Shown here one piece after another: positions 45,169-54,423 of a DNA stretch of 64,000 bases. Origin of the DNA: Agrococcus sp. SL85 (lineage in GTDB: Bacteria; Actinomycetota; Actinomycetes; Actinomycetales; Microbacteriaceae); assembly GCF_026625845.1 (NCBI RefSeq), contig NZ_CP113066.1:1426001-1490000 (forward strand). The letters are read 5' to 3'. The notes beneath the pieces were generated by a model. It saw only the letters and a list, made by a program, of their open reading frames with translations. It was not told the DNA's origin and searched no databases. A program made the position numbers and the translations under genes. Position 1 is the first letter of the stretch. Each line of letters begins with the position of its first letter.

Positions 45169-47328
45169 ATGACCGAGGCTCCCGCTCCGCGCCGCCGCCT
45201 GCACACCTGGCTGCGCGTCCTCCTGCCCGCCCTGCTCGTCGTCGCCTGGATCGGGGCGGCCGCCGCGGGCGGGCCGCTCTTCGGCCGCATCGAGGAGGTC
45301 TCGTCGAACGACCAGACGAGCTTCCTGCCCGAGAGCGCCGAGTCGACGCAGGTGCAGGGGGTGCTCGGCGACTTCTTGGGCGACGACGAGCTGCCGGCGA
45401 TCGTCGTCGCCGCGGCCGACCGCGCGCTCACCGACGACGACCTCGCCGCCCTCGAGGCGCTCGCGGCCGACGTCGCCGAGCAGGAGGGCGTCGTCGGCGC
45501 CTCGCCGCTCATCCCGAGCGACGACGGCCGAGCGGCCCAGCTCGTCGCGGTGCTCGACGCGTCCGAGGGCGCGCCCGAGCCGGGCGAGGCGGTGGAGGCG
45601 CTGCGCGCGGTCATCGCCGCTGCGGGGCTCCCCGCCGGCCTCGAGGTGGCCGTGACGGGCCCCGCGGGCTTCACGGCCGACATCGCCGAGGCCTTCTCCG
45701 GCATCGACGGCATCCTGCTCCTCGTGGCGCTCGCCGCGGTGCTCGTCATCCTCGTCGTGGTCTACCGCTCGCCGCTGCTGCCGATCCTCGTGCTCTCGAC
45801 CTCGGTCGCGGCGCTCTCGCTCGCGATCCTCGTCGTCTTCTCGCTCGCGAAGGCCGGCGTGCTGACCCTGAGCGGCCAGACGCAGGGCATCCTCTTCATC
45901 CTCGTCGTCGGCGCCGCGACGGACTACGGCCTGCTCTACACCGCGCGCTTCCGCGAGGCGCTCGGCGAGGAGCGCTCGGCATGGCGCGCCACGGTGCGCG
46001 CGTGGCGCGGCTCGTGGGAGCCGATCCTCGCCTCGGGCGGCACCGTGATCGCGGGCCTGCTGTGCCTGCTGCTCTCGGACCTCGTCTCCAACCAGCAGCT
46101 CGGCCCCGTCGCCTCGATCGGCATCGCCGCCGCGATCCTCGCGGGCCTGACGATGCTCCCCGCGCTGCTGCTCGCGTTCGGGCGCGCCGCGTTCTGGCCG
46201 GTCGCGCCGACGCCCGAGCGCCCCCGCCGCGCCGATCCCGAGCGCGGCCTGTGGGGCCGGGTCGCCCGCCTGGTCGACCGGCGGGCCCGCGCCACCTGGA
46301 TCGTCTCGGCGCTCGTGCTCGGCGCCGGCGCCGTGGGCCTCGTGCAGCTCGAGGCGGAGGGCGTGCCCTCGAGCGAGTTCGTGGTGGGGGAGTCGGAGGC
46401 CCGCGACGGCCAGGCGCTGCTCGGCGAGCACTTCCCGGGCGGCACGGGCACCCCCGCCTACGTCGTCGTCGACGAGGGGGACGCGGCGGCGGCCGCCGAG
46501 GTCGTGGGCGACGTCGAGGGCGTCGACGGCGTCGCGATCTCGAGCGCGGCCGCGCCGGGCGGTGCGATCCCCGTGCCGACGCCGCCCGGCCCCGCGTTCG
46601 CCGACGCGGCGCCCACCGTCGTCGACGGCCGCGTGCTGCTGCAGGCGACGCTCGCCGACGCCCCCGACTCCGAGGCCGCGCAGGCGACGGTCGTGGCGAT
46701 CCGCGACGCCGTGCACGAGGCGAGCCCCGGCTCGCTCGTCGGCGGCACCACCGCCGCCTCGCTCGACACGAACACGACCTCCTCGCGCGACCGCGCGCTC
46801 ATCATCCCCGTCGTGCTCGCCGTGATCGCGGTGATCCTCGCCCTGCTGCTGCGCTCGGTCGTCGCCGCGGCGCTGCTGCTCGTGACGACGGTGCTCTCGT
46901 TCGCCACCGCCCTCGGCGTCGGCGCGCTCATCCTGCACGCGCTCGGGATCCCGGCGATGGATCCCTCGGTGCCGCTGTTCGCCTTCGTGTTCCTCGTCGC
47001 GCTCGGCGTGGACTACAACATCTTCCTCATGACCAGGGTGCGCGAGGAGGTCGCGCACCGCGGGCACCGCGAGGGCGTCCTGGCGGGGCTGCGGGTGACG
47101 GGCGGGGTGATCACCTCGGCGGGCGTCGTGCTCGCGGCGACCTTCGCGGCGCTCGGCGTGATCCCCGTGCTGTTCCTGCTGCAGCTCGCGATCATCGTCG
47201 CGCTCGGCGTGCTCATCGACACGACGATCGTGCGCTCGCTGCTCGTGCCCGCGCTCGCGCTCGAGCTGGGGCCGCGCACCTGGTGGCCCTCGAAGCTGGC
47301 GCGCGAGCGCGCGGCCGCCGGGCGATAG
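45169..47328 (+). CDS. MMPL/RND-family transporter
   Basis: 719 aa, about 12 membrane helices in two halves, each with a large outside loop. Visible family blocks: SSNDQTSFLPESAES (first loop start), LLVALAAVLVILVVVYRSPL, GAATDYGLLYTARFREAL, and the second-half equivalent LGVDYNIFLMTRVREEVAHR with the proton-relay Asp/Tyr. Exports lipids or hydrophobic compounds with proton drive. Leaderless, with an operator-like palindrome. The substrate is not known. Confidence 0.92.
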   Translation: MTEAPAPRRRLHTWLRVLLPALLVVAWIGAAAAGGPLFGRIEEVSSNDQTSFLPESAESTQVQGVLGDFLGDDELPAIVVAAADRALTDDDLAALEALAADVAEQEGVVGASPLIPSDDGRAAQLVAVLDASEGAPEPGEAVEALRAVIAAAGLPAGLEVAVTGPAGFTADIAEAFSGIDGILLLVALAAVLVILVVVYRSPLLPILVLSTSVAALSLAILVVFSLAKAGVLTLSGQTQGILFILVVGAATDYGLLYTARFREALGEERSAWRATVRAWRGSWEPILASGGTVIAGLLCLLLSDLVSNQQLGPVASIGIAAAILAGLTMLPALLLAFGRAAFWPVAPTPERPRRADPERGLWGRVARLVDRRARATWIVSALVLGAGAVGLVQLEAEGVPSSEFVVGESEARDGQALLGEHFPGGTGTPAYVVVDEGDAAAAAEVVGDVEGVDGVAISSAAAPGGAIPVPTPPGPAFADAAPTVVDGRVLLQATLADAPDSEAAQATVVAIRDAVHEASPGSLVGGTTAASLDTNTTSSRDRALIIPVVLAVIAVILALLLRSVVAAALLLVTTVLSFATALGVGALILHALGIPAMDPSVPLFAFVFLVALGVDYNIFLMTRVREEVAHRGHREGVLAGLRVTGGVITSAGVVLAATFAALGVIPVLFLLQLAIIVALGVLIDTTIVRSLLVPALALELGPRTWWPSKLARERAAAGR

Positions 47329-47390
47329 CCTTGCCGAGGCGATCCCGGGCAGCCGGCCCGGTCGAGCGCCGCACCCGGAGGAGGAGCCCC

Positions 47391-48863
47391 ATGACCGACG
47401 CCGCTCGCGAGACCGCAGTCCTCGACGCCGTCCACGGCAGCCTGTTCATCGACGGCGAGTGGATCGACGGCGAGGACGGCACGATCGAGGTGCGCGACCC
47501 CGCCACGGGCGAGGTCATCAAGACGATCGCGAACGGCTCGGTCGCCGACGGCGTGCGCGCGCTCGACGCCGCCGTCGCCGCGCAGGAGGACTGGGCGCGC
47601 ACGCCCGCGCGCGTGCGCGGCGAGATCCTGCGGAAGGCCTTCGACCTGCTGCAGGAGCGCAAGGAGGAGTTCGCGCTCCTCATGACGCTCGAGATGGGCA
47701 AGCCCCTCGCGGAGGCCCGCGGCGAGGTCGCCTACGGCGGCGAGTTCCTGCGCTGGTTCTCGGAGGAGGCCGTGCGCATCGACGGCCGCTACACGATGAC
47801 CCCCGAGGGCACGGGCCAGATGATCGTGAGCCACCGCCCCGTCGGCCCGTGCTTCCTCATCACGCCCTGGAACTTCCCGCTCGCGATGGCCACCCGCAAG
47901 CTCGGCCCCGCGCTCGCGGCGGGCTGCACGGCGGTCGTGAAGCCCGCGACCCTCACGCCGCTCACGACGCTCGCGCTCGTGGGGCTGCTCGAGGAGGCGG
48001 GACTGCCGAAGGGCGTCGTGAACGTCATCACGACGAAGTCGACGGGCGCGCTCTCGGAGCGGCTGCTCGGCGACGACCGCCTCCGCAAGGTCTCGTTCAC
48101 GGGCTCGACGCCCGTGGGCGTGCAGCTGCTGAAGCTCGCGGCAGACAACGTGCTGAAGTCGTCGATGGAGCTCGGCGGCAACGCGCCCTTCGTCGTCTTC
48201 GAGGACGCCGACCTCGACAAGGCGGTCGAGGGCGCGATGCTCGCGAAGTTCCGCAACATCGGCCAGGCGTGCACCGCGGCCAACCGCTTCATCGTGCAGG
48301 AGTCGATCGCCGACGAGTTCGCGGCGCGCATCACCGCGAAGGTGCAGGCCATGAAGGTCGGCCGCGGCACCGAGGAGGGCGTCACCATCGGACCGCTCGT
48401 CGAGGACAAGGCGGTCGCGAACGCGAAGCGCCTCGTCGACGAGGCGGTCGCGAAGGGCGCGCGCGTCACGACGGGCGGCGAGGCCATCGACGGCCCGGGC
48501 TCGTTCTTCCAGCCCACCGTGCTCGACGGCGTCTCGCCCGACATGTCGGTCTCGATCGAGGAGATCTTCGGGCCCGTGGTCGGCATCCAGCGCTTCTCGA
48601 CCGAGGACGACGCCGTGCGCCTCGCGAACGCGACGGAGTACGGCCTCGTCGGCTACGTCTTCACCGAGGACGCCAAGCGCGGCCAGCGCATGATCGAGCG
48701 GATCGACACGGGCATGATGGGCCTGAACGTGGGCGTCGTCTCGAACGCGGCGGGCCCCTTCGGCGGCGTGAAGCAGTCCGGCCTAGGCCGCGAGGGCGGC
48801 GCCGAGGGCATCCACGAGTACCTCGAGACGAAGTACACGCTCATGCCGAACCCCTTCGCCTGA
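47391..48863 (+). CDS. gabD: Succinate-semialdehyde dehydrogenase (NAD(P)+)
   Basis: 490 aa aldehyde dehydrogenase. TPWNFPLAMATRKLGPALAA, general base E260 in MELGGNAPFVVF and nucleophile C294 in NIGQACTAANRF are in place. FTGSTPVGVQLLKLA and FGGVKQSGLGREGG fit the GabD subgroup. Oxidises succinic semialdehyde to succinate in GABA breakdown. GGAGGAGGAG lies just before the ATG. A strong terminator follows. Confidence 0.9.
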   Translation: MTDAARETAVLDAVHGSLFIDGEWIDGEDGTIEVRDPATGEVIKTIANGSVADGVRALDAAVAAQEDWARTPARVRGEILRKAFDLLQERKEEFALLMTLEMGKPLAEARGEVAYGGEFLRWFSEEAVRIDGRYTMTPEGTGQMIVSHRPVGPCFLITPWNFPLAMATRKLGPALAAGCTAVVKPATLTPLTTLALVGLLEEAGLPKGVVNVITTKSTGALSERLLGDDRLRKVSFTGSTPVGVQLLKLAADNVLKSSMELGGNAPFVVFEDADLDKAVEGAMLAKFRNIGQACTAANRFIVQESIADEFAARITAKVQAMKVGRGTEEGVTIGPLVEDKAVANAKRLVDEAVAKGARVTTGGEAIDGPGSFFQPTVLDGVSPDMSVSIEEIFGPVVGIQRFSTEDDAVRLANATEYGLVGYVFTEDAKRGQRMIERIDTGMMGLNVGVVSNAAGPFGGVKQSGLGREGGAEGIHEYLETKYTLMPNPFA

Positions 48864-48895
48864 TCCGGCCGGCCGGCATCGTCCGGCCGGGGTCT

Positions 48896-48937
48896 GACGG
48901 AGGCCCGTCCCGCACCTGCGCGGGACGGGCCTCCGTC
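48896..48937. terminator. Bidirectional terminator after gabD
   Basis: Perfect 18-bp arms (48896-48913, 48920-48937) with a 6-nt loop, between two convergent genes. Confidence 0.88.
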
Positions 48938-48940
48938 GCG

Positions 48941-49849
48941 TCAGACGAGATCGACGACGAGCTTGCCGGCGACGTGGCCGTCCATGAGGCGGCGGTAGGC
49001 CTCGGCGGCGCGCTCGAGCGGGAAGCGCTCGACGACGGGGATGTCGAGGTCGCCGGAGGCCGCGAGGGCCGCGAGCTCGTCGAGGGCGCCGGTGCGCTCG
49101 AGGTCGGTCGCGACGCCGCGGGCGCCGTGCGCGCCCTTCGTGGCGATCGCGATGCAGCGCTCGATCGTCACGTCGGCCTCGAGCGCCGCGGCGACCCCCT
49201 CCGCGTTCGCGCAGTCGAAGCACGCGTCGATGGGCTGCAGGTGCAGGAGGCGATCGGCGAGGCCCTCGCCGTACGCGACGGGCTCGGCGCCGAGCGACCG
49301 CAGCATCGCGTGGTTCGCGGGGCTCGCCGAGCCGATCACGCGCGCGCCGCGCAGCACCGCGAGCTGCACCGCGATGCGGCCGACGCCGCCCGCGGCGCCG
49401 TGCACGAAGAGCGTCTCGCCCGCGCGGATGCCGAGGCTCTCGACGGCGTCCCATGCGGTGCGGCCGGCGACGACGAGGCTCGCGGCGACGCCCGCGTCGA
49501 GGCCCTCGGGGATGCGCGCGATGCGCTCGCGCTCGGGCGTGACGACCGTCTGGTCCTGCATCGCGCGCGTGCGGGCGGAGCCGAGGACGCGATCGCCCAC
49601 GGCCCAGCCCTCGACGCCCTCGCCGACCTCGTCGATCGTGCCGGCGATGTCGTTGCCGACCCCGAGCGGCGGCTCGAGCCCGCGCGCGGTCGCGGCGGGC
49701 GTGCCGCCGAAGATCTTCCAGTCGACGGGGTTGAGCGCTGCCGCCTCGACCCGGATCCGCACCTGGCCGGGGCCCGCGTGCGGCGCCTCGACCTCCCGCA
49801 CCTCCAGGACCTCGGGGCCGCCGAACCGCTCGTGCATCACCGCTCGCAT
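48941..49849 (-). CDS. Zinc-independent quinone oxidoreductase / NADP-dependent MDR protein
   Basis: 302 aa. The N-terminal GroES-like fold (MRAVMHERFGGPEVLEVREV, AAALNPVDWKIFGG, GNDIAGTIDEVGEGVEGWAV) and the Rossmann motif VHGAAGGVGRIAVQLAVLRG mark the quinone oxidoreductase group. No zinc-ligand cysteines are present in the usual places. Reduces quinones or enones with NADPH; substrate unknown. TAGCGT (minus strand, 49856-49861) lies 6 nt before the ATG, so it is leaderless. Confidence 0.87.
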   Translation of the reverse strand: MRAVMHERFGGPEVLEVREVEAPHAGPGQVRIRVEAAALNPVDWKIFGGTPAATARGLEPPLGVGNDIAGTIDEVGEGVEGWAVGDRVLGSARTRAMQDQTVVTPERERIARIPEGLDAGVAASLVVAGRTAWDAVESLGIRAGETLFVHGAAGGVGRIAVQLAVLRGARVIGSASPANHAMLRSLGAEPVAYGEGLADRLLHLQPIDACFDCANAEGVAAALEADVTIERCIAIATKGAHGARGVATDLERTGALDELAALAASGDLDIPVVERFPLERAAEAYRRLMDGHVAGKLVVDLV

Positions 49850-49884
49850 GCCCTCACGCTACGCCGCACGGGCGGCGGCGCGGC

Positions 49885-51666
49885 TCAGTCGGCGGGCGCG
49901 AGGAGCTGATGGGCCGCGAGCTCGCGGTAGAGCGGGGAGACGTCGAGCAGCTCGTCGTGCGTGCCCGTCGCGAGCACGCGGCCGCCGTCGAGCACGACGA
50001 TCTGGTCGGCGTCGACGACCGTGGCCAGGCGATGCGCGATCACGAGCGTCGTGCGCCCCTCGCTCGCGAGGTCGAGCGCGGCCTTCAGCGAGGCCTCGTT
50101 GCGGGCGTCGAGGTTGGCGGTCGACTCGTCGAGCAGCAGCACGGGGGCGGAGGCGAGGAGCGCCCGGGCGATCGCGAGCCGCTGGCGCTCGCCGCCCGAG
50201 AGCAGCACGCCGCCCTCGCCGACCTCCGCGTCGAGCCCTGCCGGCGACCGCGAGACGAGCGAGGAGAGGTTCACGGAGGCGAGGGCCGCCTCGAGCTCGG
50301 CGTCGGTCGCGTCCGGCGCGCCGAGCCGCAGGTTGTCGCGGAGCGTGCCGGCGAGCACGGGGGCATCCTGCTCGACGTAGCCGATGCGGGCGCGGAGCGA
50401 GGCGCGGTCGACGTCGCGCACGTCGACGCCGCCGACGAGCACCCGGCCGCCCGTCGCGTCGTAGAAGCGCTCGACGAGCGCGAAGGTCGTCGACTTGCCG
50501 GCGCCCGAGGGGCCGACGATCGCCGTGCGCGTGCCCGCGGGCACCGCGAACGACACCTCATGCAGCACCTCGCGGCCCTCGCCGCCCGGGTAGGCGAAGC
50601 GCACGCCCTCGAACGCCACCATCGGCGCCGCGGGCACGGGCACGAGCGCCGCGTCGGCGTCGCCGTCAGCCTCGGAGGGCAGGCGCACGATCTCCTGGAT
50701 GCGACCGAGGGCGCCGAGCGCGACCGAGATCGCCGCGATCGCGCCCGCGAGCTGGCCGAGCGGCATGATCATGAGGAAGAGGAACAGCAGGAAGCCGACG
50801 AGCTGGGCGATGCCGATCTCGCCCGTGGCGACGCGGAGGCCGCCCACGCCGAGCACGACGAGGAAGGCCAGCTGCACCGCGACGCCGAAGATCGGCACGA
50901 CGAGCGCCGAGATGCGGGCGACCCGGATGCCGGCGCCGAAGGCGTCGCCTGCGCGCGCGCCGATCGTGTCGACCTCCCGCTCCGTGGCGCCCGCGGCGCG
51001 CACCGTGCGCACGGCGCCGATCGCCCGCTCGAGGGCCGAGGTGAGGTGGCCCACCTGCTCCTGGGCCGCGGCGGAGGCGCGCGTCAGCAGCGGCATGACG
51101 ACGAGCATCGCGGCGATCGCGCCAGCGAGCACGAGCACGGTGAGGCCGAGCAGCAGCGGATCGATGACGAGCATGGCGATGACGGCGCCGACGATCGTGA
51201 GGAGGCCGCCGATCGACTCGACGAGGCCCTGGGTGAGCACGGCGCGCAGCAGGGTGGTGTCGGCACCGACGCGGCTCACGAGGTCGCCGAGGCGGCGGGC
51301 GTCGAACTCGGCGATCGGCAGGCGCAGCATGCGCGCGACGAGCGTGCGGCGCGTGCGCAGCACCACGTGCTCGCCCAGCACCTGCAGCAGGAAGTGCTGG
51401 AAGCCGTCGAGCAGGGCGCCAACCACGACGAGCACGAGCAGCAGCGCGGGGAGCCACTCGAGCGGCGAGGAGCGCTCGACGCGCGCGATGAGCTCCTGCG
51501 CGAGCGCGGGCTGCGCGAGCGCGGCCGCGGCGCCGAGCACCGACAGCACGATCGCCCCTGCCAGCAGGTCCTTGCGGGGGAAGAGGTAGGGCAGCAGCTC
51601 GCGCACGCTCGCGCGCGGGCCCTCGTCGCCCCGTCGTCTGCCGAAGGGTCCTCGTCGCTCGCTCAT
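49885..51666 (-). CDS. ABC transporter, fused membrane and ATPase half (exporter type)
   Basis: 593 aa. Six membrane helices lie in the first 320 residues (LLAGAIVLSVLGAAAALAQP...). The ATPase has Walker A GPSGAGKST, the Q-loop, the signature LLSGGERQR, Walker B VLLLDEST and the H-loop VIAHRLATV. It works as a dimer, probably a homodimer since no partner is adjacent. The ATG at 51666 is preferred to 51705, because GGTGGG precedes it. Divergent from the next ABC operon. Substrate unknown. Confidence 0.9.
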   Translation of the reverse strand: MSERRGPFGRRRGDEGPRASVRELLPYLFPRKDLLAGAIVLSVLGAAAALAQPALAQELIARVERSSPLEWLPALLLVLVVVGALLDGFQHFLLQVLGEHVVLRTRRTLVARMLRLPIAEFDARRLGDLVSRVGADTTLLRAVLTQGLVESIGGLLTIVGAVIAMLVIDPLLLGLTVLVLAGAIAAMLVVMPLLTRASAAAQEQVGHLTSALERAIGAVRTVRAAGATEREVDTIGARAGDAFGAGIRVARISALVVPIFGVAVQLAFLVVLGVGGLRVATGEIGIAQLVGFLLFLFLMIMPLGQLAGAIAAISVALGALGRIQEIVRLPSEADGDADAALVPVPAAPMVAFEGVRFAYPGGEGREVLHEVSFAVPAGTRTAIVGPSGAGKSTTFALVERFYDATGGRVLVGGVDVRDVDRASLRARIGYVEQDAPVLAGTLRDNLRLGAPDATDAELEAALASVNLSSLVSRSPAGLDAEVGEGGVLLSGGERQRLAIARALLASAPVLLLDESTANLDARNEASLKAALDLASEGRTTLVIAHRLATVVDADQIVVLDGGRVLATGTHDELLDVSPLYRELAAHQLLAPAD

Positions 51667-51729
51667 CGCCCACCATTGTCCCGCGGATGCTGGCCCTCGT
51701 GTCACCGCGGGGCGCTAGGTTGAGGAACC

Positions 51730-52656
51730 GTGCCAGCACCAGTCATCGAGGCCGTGGGCCTGCGGAAGCAGTACGGCGACTTCACTGCCGTCGACGGGAT
51801 CGACTTCGCCATCCAGCCCGGCGAGGCCTTCGGGTTCCTGGGGCCCAACGGCGCGGGCAAGTCGACGACGATGCGGATGATCGCCGCCACCTCGACGCGC
51901 ACGGCGGGCGACCTGCAGGTGCTCGGCTTCGACCCCGAGAGCCACGGGCCCGAGATCCGCGCGCAGCTGGGCATCGTGCCGCAGGCCGACCAGCTCGACG
52001 AGGAGCTGCGGGTCATCGACAACCTCGTCGTCTACGGCCGCTACTTCGGCCTCCCGCTGCCCTACGTCCGGCGCCGTGCCGAGGAGCTGCTGGAGTTCGC
52101 GCAGCTCGTCGAGAAGCGCAAGGCCCGCGTCGACGGCCTCTCCGGCGGCATGAAGCGTCGCCTCACCATCGCGCGCGGCCTCATCAACAGCCCGAAGGCC
52201 ATGCTGCTCGACGAGCCCACGACGGGCCTCGACCCGCAGGCGCGCCACGTGCTGTGGGACCGCCTCTTCCGCCTCAAGGAGGAGGGCACGACGCTCGTGC
52301 TCACGACCCACTACATGGACGAGGCCGAGCAGCTCTGCGACCGCCTCGTCGTCGTCGACCAGGGCCGCATCGTCGCCGAGGGCAGCCCCTCGGCGCTCAT
52401 CCGGCAGTACTCCACGAAGGAGGTGCTCGAGGTGCGCTTCGGCTCCTCGCGCAACGAGGAGGCCGCGCAGCGGATCGAGGGCATCGGGGACCGCATCGAG
52501 GTGCTGCCCGACCGCGTGCTCGTCTACGACGACGACGGCGAGGCCGCGATGTCGGCCGTGCACGAGCGCGGCCTCCAGCCCATCACGAGCCTGGTGCGGC
52601 GGTCGAGCCTCGAGGACGTCTTCCTCCGGCTCACCGGCCGCTCCCTCATCGAATGA
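51730..52656 (+). CDS. ABC-2 type exporter ATPase (DrrA-like)
   Basis: 308 aa. Walker A GPNGAGKST, signature LSGGMKRRL, Walker B MLLDEPTTGLDP and the C-terminal DrrA-type extension (RIEVLPDRVLVYDDDGEAAM...SSLEDVFLRLTGRSL). Forms one exporter with the two permeases that follow, with 4-nt overlaps. GTG 51730 lies 8 nt after TAGGTT (51716-51721). Drug or lipid export is likely; the substrate is unknown. Confidence 0.92.
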   Translation: MPAPVIEAVGLRKQYGDFTAVDGIDFAIQPGEAFGFLGPNGAGKSTTMRMIAATSTRTAGDLQVLGFDPESHGPEIRAQLGIVPQADQLDEELRVIDNLVVYGRYFGLPLPYVRRRAEELLEFAQLVEKRKARVDGLSGGMKRRLTIARGLINSPKAMLLDEPTTGLDPQARHVLWDRLFRLKEEGTTLVLTTHYMDEAEQLCDRLVVVDQGRIVAEGSPSALIRQYSTKEVLEVRFGSSRNEEAAQRIEGIGDRIEVLPDRVLVYDDDGEAAMSAVHERGLQPITSLVRRSSLEDVFLRLTGRSLIE

Positions 52657-53519
52657 GCGCGGTCGAGCCCGGCGGCGCGACGCGCACCGGCTGGGTCGCC
52701 GGCGACGTCGACCACGCCGCCGTCGCGGGCACCGCGCGGCGATGGGGCTGGTGGTTCGTCGCCGAGCACCGCATCCGCGCCATGCGCTCCTACGTGGTCT
52801 CGTGGGCGCTCATCGGCGTCGGCTCGCCGTTCCTGTTCCTCATGGGCCTGGGGCTCGGACTCGGCCTGCTCGTCGACGCCAACCGGGGCTCCCAGGGCGT
52901 CGACGGCGTGCCGTACCTGACGTTCCTCGCCCCGGCGCTCGCGATGGCGACGGCCATGCAGACGGCCTCGCAGGAGAACACCTACGGCGTCTTCGGCGGC
53001 TTCAAGTGGTTCCCGATGTTCTTCGCGATGCACGGCACGCCCCTCGCGCCGTGGCAGATCGTCGTGGGCTTCCAGGTCTCGGTGCTCGCGCGCGTCGTGC
53101 TGCCGCTCGCGGCGTTCGCGGGCGTGATCGCGATCTTCGGCATCGGCGACCCGCTGCGCGCCCTCCTGCTCGTGCCCATCGGGATGCTCCTCTCGACCGC
53201 CGTGGGCTTCGCGGTGATGTCGTGGGTCGCGACGCAGACGGAGGACCGCGGCCAGCTCTCGTTCATCGAGCGGTTCGTGGTGGTGCCGCTCACGCTCTTC
53301 TCGGGCACGTACTTCCCGCTCGAGACGCTGCCGATCGGCCTGCAGTGGATCGGGTGGATCTCGCCGCTGTGGCACGCTGCCGAGCTCGGCCGGGTCGCGC
53401 TCTACGGCGCCGAGCTGGCCCCCGGCATGGTGCTCGTGCACCTGCTCTACCTCGTGGCGCTCGCCGCCGTCACCTGCGGGCTCTCGATCCGCACCTTCCG
53501 CAGGAGGCTCGACCGATGA
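52653..53519 (+). CDS. ABC-2 type exporter permease (first)
   Basis: 288 aa with about six membrane helices (YVVSWALIGVGSPFLFLMGL, LPLAAFAGVIAIFGIG, GMLLSTAVGFAVMSWVA, LVALAAVTCGLSI). FSGTYFPLETLPIGLQWIGW is the ABC2_membrane family block. Works with the ATPase upstream and the second permease. Confidence 0.9.
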   Translation: MSAVEPGGATRTGWVAGDVDHAAVAGTARRWGWWFVAEHRIRAMRSYVVSWALIGVGSPFLFLMGLGLGLGLLVDANRGSQGVDGVPYLTFLAPALAMATAMQTASQENTYGVFGGFKWFPMFFAMHGTPLAPWQIVVGFQVSVLARVVLPLAAFAGVIAIFGIGDPLRALLLVPIGMLLSTAVGFAVMSWVATQTEDRGQLSFIERFVVVPLTLFSGTYFPLETLPIGLQWIGWISPLWHAAELGRVALYGAELAPGMVLVHLLYLVALAAVTCGLSIRTFRRRLDR

Positions 53520-54382
53520 CCGCGAGCGACGCCGCCGGCACCGGTGCCGGCACCGGCCTCGACGAGCGCCTGATGCAGGCGCCCGCCCCGACCATCCGCG
53601 GGCCGCTGCGCGGCCTCTACGCCGGCAACACCCGCTCCGTGGTCGCCCGCGGCCTGCAGGTGATCGCCAAGAACAACTGGCTCATCGTCGTCACCGGCTT
53701 CTTCGAGCCCGTCTTCTACCTGCTCTCGATGGGGCTCGGTCTCGGAGCGCTCATCGGCTCGGTGTCCTTCTACGGCGCCGACGTGCCGTACGCGGCGTAC
53801 ATCGCGCCCGCGCTCATGGCGGTGAGCGCCATGAACGGCGCCGTGTACGACTCCACGATGAACGTCTTCTTCAAGATGAACTTCGCGAAGCTCTACCAGC
53901 AGATGCTCTCGACCTCGCTCGGCCCGCTCGACGTCGCGCTCGGCGAGATCCTGCTCGCGCTCTTCCGCGGCCTGCTCTACGCGACGGGCTTCATGGTCGT
54001 CACGACGCTGCTGGGGCTGAACCTTTCGTGGACGGCGATCCTCGCGATCCCCGCCGCGCTCGTCATCGCCTTCGCCTTCGCGTCCTTCGGCATGGCGATC
54101 ACGAGCTACATGAAGACGTTCCAGCACCTCGACTACGTGTACTTCGTGCTCATGCCGATGTTCCTGCTCTCGGCCACCTTCTTCCCCATCGAGGTCTACC
54201 CGCAGGGCGTGCAGTGGATCATCCAGGCGATGCCGCTGTGGCACGGCGTCGACATGGTGCGGCAGCTGACGACGGGCCTCATCCAGCCGTCGATCGGGAT
54301 CCACCTGCTCTACTTCGCGGTCATGATCGTGGCGGGGCTGTGGTTCACGACGCTGCGGCTGCGGGCCCTGTTCCTGCGCTGA
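53516..54382 (+). CDS. ABC-2 type exporter permease (second)
   Basis: 288 aa, same length and layout as the first permease: WLIVVTGFFEPVFYLLSMGL, APALMAVSAMNGAVYDSTMN, and LLSATFFPIEVYPQGVQWII. The two are distant paralogues and probably form a heterodimeric channel. ATGA overlap with the gene before. Confidence 0.9.
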   Translation: MTASDAAGTGAGTGLDERLMQAPAPTIRGPLRGLYAGNTRSVVARGLQVIAKNNWLIVVTGFFEPVFYLLSMGLGLGALIGSVSFYGADVPYAAYIAPALMAVSAMNGAVYDSTMNVFFKMNFAKLYQQMLSTSLGPLDVALGEILLALFRGLLYATGFMVVTTLLGLNLSWTAILAIPAALVIAFAFASFGMAITSYMKTFQHLDYVYFVLMPMFLLSATFFPIEVYPQGVQWIIQAMPLWHGVDMVRQLTTGLIQPSIGIHLLYFAVMIVAGLWFTTLRLRALFLR

Positions 54383-54423
54383 GCCCCGAGATCGCGCCCA
54401 GGTCGCCCGCCTAGCGTGGGGCC

